A stretch of DNA of 49,920 nucleotides from an uncultured Prevotellaceae bacterium (GTDB lineage: Bacteria > Bacteroidota > Bacteroidia > Bacteroidales > Bacteroidaceae), in the NCBI GenBank assembly GCA_902785945.1, contig CADAAR010000016.1, forward strand, positions 1-49,920. Direction: 5' to 3'. Under the pieces are notes generated by a model. That model was not told the origin of the DNA. It saw only the letters and a list, made by a program, of their open reading frames with translations, and ran no database searches. The position numbers and the translations under genes were made by a program. Shown here piece by piece: positions 43,538-49,920 of this stretch; position 1 is the first letter of the stretch; every line of letters starts with the position of its first letter.

Positions 43538-44226
43538 ACAGATACCTCGATGAAATTGGTCGTGAGTCATTACTCACAGCCGACGAGGAGCGCGATCTCG
43601 CTTTAAAGATCCAGCAGGGCGACAGCAAGGCCCTGAACAGGTTGGTCGAAGCCAACCTCCGTTTTGTGGTTTCCATCGCCAACCAGTACAAGGGCAAGGG
43701 CCTTCAGATGGACGACCTGGTTAGCGAGGGTAACATCGGTCTGATGAAAGCTGCCACGCGCTTCGATCCCGACCGCGGCACCCGCTTCGTCAACTTCGCC
43801 GTTGTCCACATCCGCCAACAGATTGAGAAGGCCATTGCCCAGCAGACCGACCCTCCCAAGGGAAAAGCTTCGAGTCGCAATAGTGGCGATCTGCCTTTGA
43901 AGGCCACATCCGTCGATGCGCCGCTGGGCCATCGCAGCAATATGAGCCTTCTCTCTGTCCTTGTCAATCAGGATGCCCCCTTGGCCGATGAGCGCGTTCA
44001 CTCCGAAGCCATCGAAGAAGCCATTGAGTTTGCCCTCGGCTCGCTCGACGAACGCGAGAGTAGGGTGGTAAACGCCTTCTTCGGCATCAATCAGGAGCAT
44101 GAGACGATGGCTGAGATTGCTGAAGACATGGAGCTGAAGCGCGAGCGCATCCGCCAGATTCGCGACAAAGCCGTCCGCAAACTCCGTAAAGCTTACAAAT
44201 CCCGTCTTCGCGAACTGAAAAAATAA
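43519..44226 (+). CDS. Atypical sigma-70 family factor
   Basis: The protein is 235 residues. The N-terminus [20 protein letters not shown] and region 2 ([60 protein letters not shown]) are like the Bacteroidetes primary sigma. Region 2.4 lacks the usual WWIRQ (VVHIRQ here). Region 3.0, normally starting VRLPLN, is replaced by a basic Ser-rich linker (about 113-140). Region 4 is complete ([38 protein letters not shown]). It is therefore likely an alternative factor that recognises other -10-type sequences. It overlaps mtgA by 19 bases, and a strong terminator follows. A role in envelope control is suggested only by its neighbours. Confidence 0.88.
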   Translation: MEESGLNRYLDEIGRESLLTADEERDLALKIQQGDSKALNRLVEANLRFVVSIANQYKGKGLQMDDLVSEGNIGLMKAATRFDPDRGTRFVNFAVVHIRQQIEKAIAQQTDPPKGKASSRNSGDLPLKATSVDAPLGHRSNMSLLSVLVNQDAPLADERVHSEAIEEAIEFALGSLDERESRVVNAFFGINQEHETMAEIAEDMELKRERIRQIRDKAVRKLRKAYKSRLRELKK

Positions 44227-44263
44227 AGGAAGCCCTGCTCGACTGAGCGGGGCTTCCTTTTTA
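44226..44263. terminator. Bidirectional intrinsic terminator between sigma factor and GH51
   Basis: A 15-bp stem (aaggaagccctgctc / gagcggggcttcctt, one U-G) with loop gact is followed by a T run on the plus strand. The A-rich left side serves the minus strand. The stop codon of the convergent GH51 gene overlaps its right end. Confidence 0.9.
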
Positions 44264-46789
44264 TTTCGTAATTGTCAGTACACCGGCAGAAAGGGCGGGC
44301 ACGTCGAGAATGACGTCGCAGCTGTCGGTCTTCGGGATGGCCGTTTGAAGGGCAACGGCCTGTTTGTTCTCCATGCTGTTAGCCACGGTGAGCGAGCCCG
44401 GCGCATAATACTCGAAGGTGGTCTTTGACACACCTGTCCAGTCGCCTTTAATGCGCAGTGTGGCAGCCGTTTCAGTGGGATTCACCACCTTTACAATCAC
44501 ATCGGCACCGTTTTCCGACATTGTGGTGCTCACGCTCAAATCGCCCGTCTCTCCGCTATAGGCCAGACGGTACTTGGAGAAATGGTCGTACCAAAGCTCC
44601 GTCACCTGACAGTTGGGCGCCTTGAACAAATCCTTATAGTCGAAGTTGATAAAGGCATTGTTCCAGTCGGGTGCATCGGTACGACGGATAAAGAGCGCAG
44701 CAGCACCCATGGCCACCACGTCACGCGCCTCACACATGTTAAGGAATCCACCGGCAAAGAGGCCCGTGCGCCAGTCGATGCTGTTCAGGTTCCACTCCGA
44801 AATAAACAGCTTGATGTTCGGATTCGGACCCTCGGCAATCATCTGTGCATAACGGTCGTACTGTTGGCCTAAACGCACCGGACCTGTGGCATAACCGCCT
44901 TGCTGCTCGTAGTGGTGCAAGCTCAGGTAGTCGAAATACCGGCCGCTGCGCTTGATAAAGTCTTCATCTTCGCGGAAGCCGCCGCAGGCAATAATCTTGA
45001 TTGATGGGTCAATCTTTCGCATGGCGGTGCTGAAGTCGCGCACGCACTTCTCATAGCGCTCAATACCCATCTCCCACATCTCGTTGTCAATTTCCCAATA
45101 TTTCACGTTGTAGGGCTCCGGATGTCCGTTGGCAGCACGCTTCGCGCCCCATTCGTCGGTGGCAGGAGCGTTGCAGTAGCGCAGCCAGTTGACGGCATCT
45201 TGCAGAATCTGGTCGTATTCCTCAGCAGGACGCTCAAACTTCACACTCACCACGATAATCGGTTCAGAATTCACCTCCCTACAGAAACGGATAAACTCGT
45301 CGGTGCCGAAGCAGTTCTGGTCGTAGTCCATCCACATCCAGTGGGCCCAGCGCTCGCGGTTCTCCTGCGGGCCGATGCCCCACTTCCAGTCGTACTGTGC
45401 CACATAGCCGCCGCCCGGCCAGCGCAGACAGGTGGGATGTAGCTCCTTCACAGCCTGGATAATATCGGGACGGAACCCGCCCAGATTGAGACCGGTCTGT
45501 GTGGTCATCGTGGCCATATCCACCTGCACCGTACCGTTTTTCACGGCAATGGCGAAGTCGCCGTCGCAGCTGGTTTGGGGCTTGAGCGTAAACTCGTATT
45601 TCTTCCAGTCTTTGCCGACCTTACCCAGCGACTCAAGTGCTACAAACTTTCCTTCTGCATTACGCAGACCCACCATTAGTTCGCCCTTACCTTTCGCATA
45701 GATCGAGCCCACGTATTTTTCGCCGTCGATAATGTTCTGCGGACCTTGGAAAATGCCGGCCATTGCCTTTCCTGCTGTCATCTCCTGCGAATAACGCATG
45801 TTCACGGCATCATCCTTCACTAGACGGTATTTGCCTCCCTCGCCGAATGCTGTCCATTGCTGGGCGATGGCGGGAATCTTCACGTCGCCGGGCGTGCCCT
45901 CAAAGAGCACAGAACCATCGGCAGCCGTCAGACGGATATTGCGATAAGTGGCCTCGGTGTAATTCACCCAGAACGTCACGAAATTACGCTCGGCTTGTTC
46001 CAGACCGTCGTAGGTCAGCACCTGCTTTTCGTCCCAATACACCGTCACCTTGCTGCCGCGACTTTCAATGCGCAGCTTGTGCCATTGCTGACTCTCATTC
46101 ACCTGCTCTTTGGTGGCGGGCGATGATGCCAATGGCACCAGTGTTGTCATACGTCTGCCCGGGCGGCCGCCAAAGCCTTGCATCTCGCGCACTTCCGACT
46201 GGCAGATGCTGAAGTCGGCTGTGGCGCTCTGTTGTTGAAGTCGGGCGCGGGCCGCTGCCTCGTTGGCAGCGTCAATCTGCGCCTGTGTCTGTGCTGGTGT
46301 AAATGTGCGACTCTCGTAGTAGGGGTCGTGTATACGAATATAATAAGGTGTGCCGTCGGCTTTGTTGCGGAAGGCGAAACGAATGTCCATCAGTCCACCG
46401 CTCCAACTGCGTCGTGCCAGTTTGTAGGCACGCCAGTTTACGTCCATCGTCAGGTCGAAGTCGCAGGTCGCGATGCTGTCAATCTTCAGCGGCTGCTCGT
46501 AGCGGGTGGGGGAGTGCAGCACATGGTTGTCGTCCATAAACCAACCGTCGAAATAGCCGTCTCTCGGGTGAATGCCGGGATACTGCTCTGGCTCGAACGA
46601 ACGTTCCTGTATCAGTTCCTGCCACACGCCGTTGTTGGCCGAGAAATAAATGTGCTCGAAGAGCTGTCCGTAGAGCATCTCGTCGATGATGCCCGAGGGT
46701 TGTTTGCTCTCTACAGTAATCTCGTAGTTGTTTTGCGCCTGAGCAGTCATTCCTGCTATCGCGAGGGCTAATAATAAGATTCTTTTCAT
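44261..46789 (-). CDS. Exported GH51 alpha-L-arabinofuranosidase
   Basis: The protein is 842 residues with signal peptide MKRILLLALAIAGMTAQAQ. The N-terminus IIDEMLYGQLFEHIYFSANN is typical of GH51. An inserted carbohydrate-binding-like part (about 75-420, including WHKLRIESRGSKVTVYWDEK) precedes the catalytic barrel. The acid/base Glu is in YWEIDNEMWE and the nucleophile Glu in LFISEWNLNS. A C-terminal beta domain follows. It removes arabinose side chains from arabinoxylan or arabinan, in the periplasm or at the surface. It is a lone gene with its own promoter and no SusC/D pair nearby. Confidence 0.93.
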   Translation of the reverse strand: MKRILLLALAIAGMTAQAQNNYEITVESKQPSGIIDEMLYGQLFEHIYFSANNGVWQELIQERSFEPEQYPGIHPRDGYFDGWFMDDNHVLHSPTRYEQPLKIDSIATCDFDLTMDVNWRAYKLARRSWSGGLMDIRFAFRNKADGTPYYIRIHDPYYESRTFTPAQTQAQIDAANEAAARARLQQQSATADFSICQSEVREMQGFGGRPGRRMTTLVPLASSPATKEQVNESQQWHKLRIESRGSKVTVYWDEKQVLTYDGLEQAERNFVTFWVNYTEATYRNIRLTAADGSVLFEGTPGDVKIPAIAQQWTAFGEGGKYRLVKDDAVNMRYSQEMTAGKAMAGIFQGPQNIIDGEKYVGSIYAKGKGELMVGLRNAEGKFVALESLGKVGKDWKKYEFTLKPQTSCDGDFAIAVKNGTVQVDMATMTTQTGLNLGGFRPDIIQAVKELHPTCLRWPGGGYVAQYDWKWGIGPQENRERWAHWMWMDYDQNCFGTDEFIRFCREVNSEPIIVVSVKFERPAEEYDQILQDAVNWLRYCNAPATDEWGAKRAANGHPEPYNVKYWEIDNEMWEMGIERYEKCVRDFSTAMRKIDPSIKIIACGGFREDEDFIKRSGRYFDYLSLHHYEQQGGYATGPVRLGQQYDRYAQMIAEGPNPNIKLFISEWNLNSIDWRTGLFAGGFLNMCEARDVVAMGAAALFIRRTDAPDWNNAFINFDYKDLFKAPNCQVTELWYDHFSKYRLAYSGETGDLSVSTTMSENGADVIVKVVNPTETAATLRIKGDWTGVSKTTFEYYAPGSLTVANSMENKQAVALQTAIPKTDSCDVILDVPALSAGVLTITK

Positions 46790-46818
46790 AATGGTCGTTT
46801 AGTTTCATTAATCGTTGG

Positions 46819-46850
46819 CAAAGATAATCATTTCCTGCCAATTTTGCAAA
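46819..46850 (-). promoter_or_regulatory. Promoter of the GH51 gene
   Basis: On the minus strand TTTG (46847-46850) and TATCTTTG (46819-46826) are separated by 20 bases, 30 bases before the ATG. Confidence 0.8.
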
Positions 46851-46900
46851 TAATTCGCGATTAATTCAAAAACGAAATGCTGAAATAATTGCCTAAAGAT

Positions 46901-46931
46901 TTGGAAATATTAGAAAAACTTCCTATCTTTG
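46901..46931 (+). promoter_or_regulatory. Promoter of the small-ORF group
   Basis: TTG at 46901-46903 and TATCTTTG at 46924-46931 with a 20-base spacer, about 70 bases before the ATG at 47000. Confidence 0.75.
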
Positions 46932-46999
46932 TACCCGAATACTACGAAGCACCGATAACCGGGCTTTAAATTTAATAACTCAAAAAACAATTTTGAACT

Positions 47000-47083
47000 A
47001 TGAAACAGAAATTATGCCCAAAATGTAAGTTTTCGAACGAAAAGCTTGCAAGTGTCGAACTTTTTAGCTACTTTTGCCGATGA
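47000..47083 (+). CDS. Candidate 27-residue Cys-pair peptide
   Basis: A short frame from ATG 47000 encodes 27 residues beginning MKQKLCPKCKFSNEKLASVE. A CxxC pair at residues 6 and 9 and a third Cys at 26 suggest half a zinc ribbon. It lies behind a good promoter and its TGA overlaps an ATG at 47080 (ATGA), which would couple it to the next frame. It is either a leader peptide or the eroded start of a zinc-ribbon gene. A second promoter begins inside it. Confidence 0.4.
   Translation: MKQKLCPKCKFSNEKLASVELFSYFCR
47046..47076 (+). promoter_or_regulatory. Second, internal promoter of the small-ORF group
   Basis: TTG at 47046-47048 and TACTTTTG at 47069-47076 with a 20-base spacer. A start near 47083 would bypass the ATG at 47080 and give a ~65-base leader to the ATG at 47149. 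That leader contains a cgggc/gcccg hairpin at 47098-47112. Confidence 0.6.
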
Positions 47084-47148
47084 GTACGAGACGTGAACGG
47101 GCAAAAAGCCCGAAAGTTCTTTCGAGAACAGTAGAAAACAAGCCCGTC

Positions 47149-47349
47149 ATGATCAATACGTGGCTGGAGAATCTGGGAAAATATCTTCTTGATATCTCCA
47201 AGTACGTGGTAACGGGTGTCGTGATAGCATCTCTATTCAAGGATGTAGAAGACAAGTCTGCGATCTATCTTATAGGTACAAGCGTTGCGGTGGCTACATT
47301 GATTGTTGGATTAGTATTAACAAACAAAAAGAAAAAGAAGGAGGAATAA
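47149..47349 (+). CDS. Small two-span membrane protein
   Basis: The protein is 66 residues from ATG 47149. It has an amphipathic start (MINTWLENLGKYLLDISKYV), two hydrophobic segments (VVTGVVIASLF and AIYLIGTSVAVATLIVGLVL), and a Lys/Glu tail (NKKKKKEE). The frame stays open back to ATG 47080 and TTG 47074, adding a very basic 23-residue segment. I prefer 47149 because the internal promoter at 47046-47076 would leave the earlier starts off the transcript. Small proteins of this shape are common in Bacteroidetes as uncharacterised DUF families. The function is unknown. Confidence 0.65.
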   Translation: MINTWLENLGKYLLDISKYVVTGVVIASLFKDVEDKSAIYLIGTSVAVATLIVGLVLTNKKKKKEE

Positions 47350-47352
47350 AAT

Positions 47353-47463
47353 ATGGGAATGTATATTGTATTCTTGGTATACGGTGTGCCATGCATCTTG
47401 TTTTTGTTGTTTTGCCTGACGCCGCGTGGTAAAAGATGGCTGCAACAACATAATATGCTATAA
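47353..47463 (+). CDS. Candidate 36-residue membrane protein
   Basis: A frame from ATG 47353, four bases after the previous stop, encodes 36 residues: one hydrophobic span (YIVFLVYGVPCILFLLFCL) and a basic end (TPRGKRWLQQHNML). The tight spacing and clean membrane topology support co-translation with the upstream small membrane protein. A terminator follows at 47515. No homologue is known to me. Confidence 0.5.
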   Translation: MGMYIVFLVYGVPCILFLLFCLTPRGKRWLQQHNML

Positions 47464-47514
47464 ACTCAAGCGGACTCATGCAGGGAGTTCCCGTGAGTTC
47501 TCAGATATTCATCA

Positions 47515-47550
47515 AGCTCTGTTGCTTTCACGGCAGCGGGGCTTTTCTTT
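47515..47550 (+). terminator. Intrinsic terminator of the small-ORF group
   Basis: An 11-bp stem with G-U pairs (agctctgttgc at 47515-47525 with gcagcggggct at 47533-47543) is followed by tttctttttt. A small actca/tgagt hairpin precedes it at about 47474-47498. Confidence 0.75.
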
Positions 47551-47564
47551 TTTGTTCGTTCTGT

Positions 47565-47768
47565 TTAGAATTGTTTCATCGATGTCAGACACCTTGTTAG
47601 TACGGCGTTTTTCTGAATAATCAAACTATTCTCATTCTTTTTTAGAAATTTAATTGGGTTTTTCTTTTGAGTATCAAAATCTTTTCTTGTTAGATGGTGC
47701 CTGTCCCTCCAATCCATTTGCTTACTATCAATGAGTTTCCTTAGATGAATATCCCTCTTTATCTCCAT
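47565..47768 (-). pseudogene. 5' remnant of an AAA_14/DUF4143-type ATPase gene
   Basis: The minus-strand frame of 67 codons starts MEIKRDIHLRKLIDSKQ, the usual N-terminus of the large Bacteroidales AAA_14/DUF4143 ATPase family, which normally continues into a P-loop. Here similarity stops after residue 17. The following residues (MDWRDRHHLTRKDF and a Lys/Asn-rich tail) have no P-loop or other motif. A good promoter still lies upstream. The break coincides with a gggacaggcacc motif at 47696-47707. This is a gene start left by a deletion or rearrangement. Confidence 0.6.
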
Positions 47769-47808
47769 TCTATTTACTTTTTTTGCGTAAATACGCTATT
47801 TTCGTTTG

Positions 47809-47839
47809 CAAATATACGATAATCTTTTAGAAGCTCCAA
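47809..47839 (-). promoter_or_regulatory. Promoter retained by the ATPase remnant
   Basis: Minus strand TTG (47837-47839) and TATATTTG (47809-47816) with a 20-base spacer, 41 bases before the remnant ATG. Confidence 0.65.
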
Positions 47840-47886
47840 GTAATTTGGCAACTTTTTTTTGCGTTTCTTCGCTCTCTGCCGTCGCT

Positions 47887-47935
47887 GGGACAGGTACTTG
47901 GGTATGACGGCTGCTATGACTCAGGTACCTGTCCC
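47887..47935. repeat. Inverted pair of gggacaggtac motifs
   Basis: gggacaggtac at 47887-47897 and its exact reverse complement at 47925-47935 enclose 27 bases with a further loose inverted word. A variant, ggtgcctgtccc, is at 47696-47707. The pattern suggests REP-like palindromic units placed between genes; no transposase is present in the window. Confidence 0.55.
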
Positions 47936-47960
47936 CACGGCTACCAAGGCCAACGTGTCA

Positions 47961-48830
47961 TCAGAATCGGAATTTCGCGTCTGTCCATTCATCGACGATC
48001 ACGTCGGGCAGAAGAAGCTTTCGGTATTGTGAGAGCAGTTCGTTGACGGTGGGCTGGAGCTGGCGGAGCTGCTCGCTGTCACACCTGCTTACACACTGGC
48101 AGATCTCGTAGAACGTCTCTATCAGTTTCTTGGCAGCGGGCGACAGGCAGGTGTGACTGCGGGCATAGAGATCGCCCACGTGGTTTCCCCAGACGAAATG
48201 GAATTTCATCGTGTCGAAATTTAAGGACGAGGGCATCACGGGAAGTGGCGCGCCGGCTCTGCGCACGACGTCAATCAGCTTGTTGCTTGGGGTGGGGTCC
48301 ATCGGTACGGCGGTATAGACTGCCAGCAGGTGGAGCCGCTGGATGGAGTCGTAAAGGGCCACGTCCACCTTCGTCTTCATCATCTTCACCTGGCTCTTGC
48401 CGAGCTTTGGCATCATGTCGTAACACTTCAGCAGCACCAAGGCCGTATCTTGCACGTCGTAGGTGAGGGCAACGGGACCGTCGAGGCTCGAACTGATCAT
48501 GATCAGGTGGTCGTGCTCAGGATAGAGATCCAGCATTTCGGACCTTTTCTCATAGTACTCCTCCTTAACCTTATGATAGATTTTCTGAGCTTTCTCATTC
48601 TTGGAAAAAGAAGGCAACTGGGGCTCATAATATTCCGTATACCACCGCTTACCCTCGAGGAATCCCTCGTAGCGGAAGGTCTCGGTCATTTCTTTGATGT
48701 ACTCCACGCCATCACGGTAATCCAGCATGGTGACTGCCTCCAGACGGTTGGTCGTCTTGCTCACGTTTGTCTGGGCTAGGGCATGGCTGGCAATGAACGC
48801 CAGCACGATAATGGTAAAACGCCTGTTCAT
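47961..48830 (-). CDS. Exported protein of unknown function
   Basis: The protein is 289 residues with signal peptide MNRRFTIIVLAFIASHALAQ and no lipobox. The mature part is mixed: an early charged helical segment (KAQKIYHKVKEEYYEKRSEM), a central beta-like region (HLIMISSSLDGPVALTYDVQ) and a C-terminal helical part with Cys pairs (YEICQCVSRCDSEQLRQL). Four cysteines in the last 70 residues could form disulfides in the periplasm. I do not recognise the family. It has its own promoter, and its end is 25 bases right of the gggacaggtac repeat pair. Confidence 0.75.
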   Translation of the reverse strand: MNRRFTIIVLAFIASHALAQTNVSKTTNRLEAVTMLDYRDGVEYIKEMTETFRYEGFLEGKRWYTEYYEPQLPSFSKNEKAQKIYHKVKEEYYEKRSEMLDLYPEHDHLIMISSSLDGPVALTYDVQDTALVLLKCYDMMPKLGKSQVKMMKTKVDVALYDSIQRLHLLAVYTAVPMDPTPSNKLIDVVRRAGAPLPVMPSSLNFDTMKFHFVWGNHVGDLYARSHTCLSPAAKKLIETFYEICQCVSRCDSEQLRQLQPTVNELLSQYRKLLLPDVIVDEWTDAKFRF

Positions 48831-48870
48831 AGATCTCGTTGGTTGAATGAGTGATTCGTTAATTGTGTCG

Positions 48871-48902
48871 CAAATATAGTGATTTTATCCCATAGCAGCA
48901 AA
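48871..48902 (-). promoter_or_regulatory. Promoter of the exported protein at 47961
   Basis: Minus strand TTTG (48899-48902) and TATATTTG (48871-48878) with a 20-base spacer, 40 bases before the ATG. Confidence 0.75.
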
Positions 48903-48955
48903 CAAAATCGACAAACCACAAATGTTAATCGCCTGAGCGCTTCTTTTGTTACTAG

Positions 48956-48985
48956 GTTCAAAAAATCCCTCGCCTGTGGCGAGGG
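48956..48985 (-). terminator. Minus-strand intrinsic terminator without an upstream gene
   Basis: An 8-bp perfect stem (ccctcgcc / ggcgaggg, loop tgt) at 48967-48985 is followed on the minus strand by a and six T. No minus-strand gene precedes it within the next 700 bases, so the gene it once served is missing. Confidence 0.65.
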
Positions 48986-49031
48986 CACTGAAAAAGCCCT
49001 CCATTTGAAGAGGCAACCTTGATTATTCATT

Positions 49032-49080
49032 AAAAGCAGATTGCATATAACCGTTAGGTGCGGTTTTGCGATCTGCTTTT
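49032..49080. repeat. Long nested hairpin at the broken 5' end of the ORF6N gene
   Basis: aaaagcagat (49032-49041) pairs with atctgctttt (49071-49080), and inside it aaccg (49049-49053) pairs with cggtt (49061-49065), with further tgc/gcg pairing between. It spans the point where normal ORF6N sequence is lost and includes the only upstream in-frame start codon (TTG 49066). Confidence 0.6.
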
Positions 49081-49656
49081 CATTTATCCATTATAGGGGC
49101 ACTTAAGCAGGCAGTAAAACGTAATCCCAAACGATTTGAGGGAGAAGAGTTTATGTTCCAGCTCACAAAAGAAGAATGGGAAATGTTTACAAAAGCAAGT
49201 CCGTTGCCTATAAACGAAGACAATAATACATCTTCATTTACAGACAATTACAACTTGCGGTCACAAATTGTGACCTCAAGATTTTCTGACAAATGGGGCG
49301 GCAATAGACGTCCACCTTATGCTTTCTCAGAAATCGGTGTTGCTATGCTCAGCAGCGTACTGAAATCAGAAGTTGCCATACAGGCGAACCGTAAGATCAT
49401 GAAAGCTTTTGTAGCTTATCGTCATCTGGCCGAATTGCCCCTCGCTGCGACCTATCTCGATTTGAGGAAACAAATAGAAGGTCTTAGGCAGGAAGTAAAC
49501 GACATCCTTGCAGACCAGAATGACATAAACGAGAGTACCCGTGCGCAGCTCGATGCCATTAGCACCGCATTAGCGGAACTGCAAGCCAAGAATCCCGAAG
49601 AAGATAAACCACGTCGTCCTATCGGATTTATACAACCTGATAACGACGAGAATTAG
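49066..49656 (+). CDS. ORF6N domain protein, 5'-truncated
   Basis: The frame is 196 codons from TTG 49066; the first in-frame ATG is 49153. From about residue 13 ([20 protein letters not shown]) onward it is a typical ORF6N protein: [10 protein letters not shown], then [30 protein letters not shown] and [22 protein letters not shown]-terminal coiled coil (about 125-175) and a basic RRPIGFIQP end follow. The normal first ~25 residues with the DLAELYGV-type motif are missing and replaced by sequence of a hairpin. ORF6N proteins are DNA-binding and common in phages and mobile regions of Bacteroidetes. This copy is probably inactive or made from 49153. Confidence 0.75.
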   Translation: MRSAFHLSIIGALKQAVKRNPKRFEGEEFMFQLTKEEWEMFTKASPLPINEDNNTSSFTDNYNLRSQIVTSRFSDKWGGNRRPPYAFSEIGVAMLSSVLKSEVAIQANRKIMKAFVAYRHLAELPLAATYLDLRKQIEGLRQEVNDILADQNDINESTRAQLDAISTALAELQAKNPEEDKPRRPIGFIQPDNDEN

Positions 49657-49660
49657 TTTA

Positions 49661-49786
49661 TGATCCTGTGGGGTCGGTTCTTCTGATCATTTTCAGGAGC
49701 CCGTCATTTTGATTATGATTCATTACTGTCTTAATTCTCATATTATTTGCCTTGATAAGTGATCAGTAGAACCGACCCCATGATCC
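49661..49786. repeat. REP-like inverted-repeat element
   Basis: gggtcggttcttctgatca at 49671-49689 and tgatcagtagaaccgaccc at 49760-49778 are inverted copies differing at one base. They are flanked by further matching tgatcc/ggatca words (49661-49666, 49780-49786). The 70 bases between show no ORF. The right arm supplies the stop codon of the C_GCAxxG_C_C gene. Confidence 0.75.
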
Positions 49787-49920
49787 GACATCCCTCCGAT
49801 CTCCGGCGATACGTTTGGCCATCGTCTCGTCGAGACCATAAAGGTCGGAAAAGGCTGCCACCACACTTTGGCAGCAGCCATATCCGGCCATGAAATTATC
49901 GACAGCACGGTCCACACGTT
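49763..49920 (-). pseudogene. C_GCAxxG_C_C family redox protein, truncated and partial
   Basis: The minus-strand frame entering from the right edge gives RVDRAVDNFMAGYGCCQSVV, then AAFSDLYGLDETMAKRIAG. This is the N-terminal helix and first Cys motif of C_GCAxxG_C_C family proteins (a putative redox family of about 150 residues). After RIAG the normal FGGGIG-type continuation is replaced by about 13 unrelated residues ending at TGA (49763-49765) inside the REP-like repeat. The 5' end is outside the window. The gene has lost its GCAxxG and C-terminal Cys motifs and is unlikely to function. Confidence 0.7.

Noticed and set aside
46178-46771. A 197-codon plus-strand ORF opposite GH51
   Set aside because: Antisense shadow of the glycosidase; no promoter and no recognisable domain.
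48827-49030. A 67-codon minus-strand ORF beside the exported protein
   Set aside because: It overlaps the promoter of the exported protein and contains the orphan terminator; no domain or conserved pattern.
49032-49080. Possible integron attC site (gttaggt word in the hairpin)
   Set aside because: The gttaggt word is in the loop rather than at the element ends, there is no paired complementary core site, and no integrase is present.

Overview
The window looks like a chromosomal segment of a Prevotella-like member of the Bacteroidales. At least fifteen genes carry an upstream TAnnTTTG box, in several cases with a TTG/TTTG box 19-20 bases before it, which is the Bacteroidetes housekeeping promoter. 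Shine-Dalgarno sequences are mostly absent. The gene content fits too: TonB receptor, GH51 and GH106 enzymes, DUF3256 and DUF4296 proteins, a non-canonical EF-G paralogue, an ORF6N protein and a C_GCAxxG_C_C protein. I saw no tRNA gene, CRISPR array, intact insertion sequence or phage module.

Layout. 1-99 is the 3' part of a 5S rRNA with its terminator. 183-3437 is accessory: two exported proteins, a 0.5 kb non-coding stretch with a striking inverted-repeat element, a RelB/DinJ antitoxin, and a PIN-toxin remnant fused in frame to an L-rhamnose mutarotase. 3430-8280 carries tex (minus), a LolA-like exported protein and an ABC-F ATPase. 8403-16964 is a five-gene, tightly packed plus-strand cluster: four-zinc-ribbon protein, membrane Ser/Thr kinase, zinc ribbon plus four AAA+ modules, zinc ribbon plus FHA, and PP2C phosphatase. 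It reads as one kinase/phosphatase circuit driving an AAA+ machine and is the best candidate for an undescribed system. metA, a U32 peptidase-family gene and a lipoprotein/polytopic protein follow on the same strand.

20711-34403 holds a TonB receptor, hemW, an EF-G paralogue without the catalytic histidine, a GH106-like glycosidase next to a Dcu-type C4-dicarboxylate transporter, and ileS. 34429-40295 is a compact housekeeping run: a DksA-like protein without cysteine, lspA, DUF4296 lipoprotein, nucleoside permease-like MFS protein, rsmE, paaK and DUF3256. 40506-46789 has proS, an OmpA-like lipoprotein, mtgA overlapping an atypical sigma-70 factor, and a GH51 arabinofuranosidase.

46901-49920 is an eroded accessory tail. 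It contains small membrane ORFs behind two promoters, the start of an AAA_14-type ATPase gene that breaks down at a GGGACAGGCACC motif, an inverted pair of related motifs, an exported protein of unknown function, a 5'-truncated ORF6N gene preceded by a hairpin, and a C_GCAxxG_C_C gene cut off by a REP-like inverted repeat.
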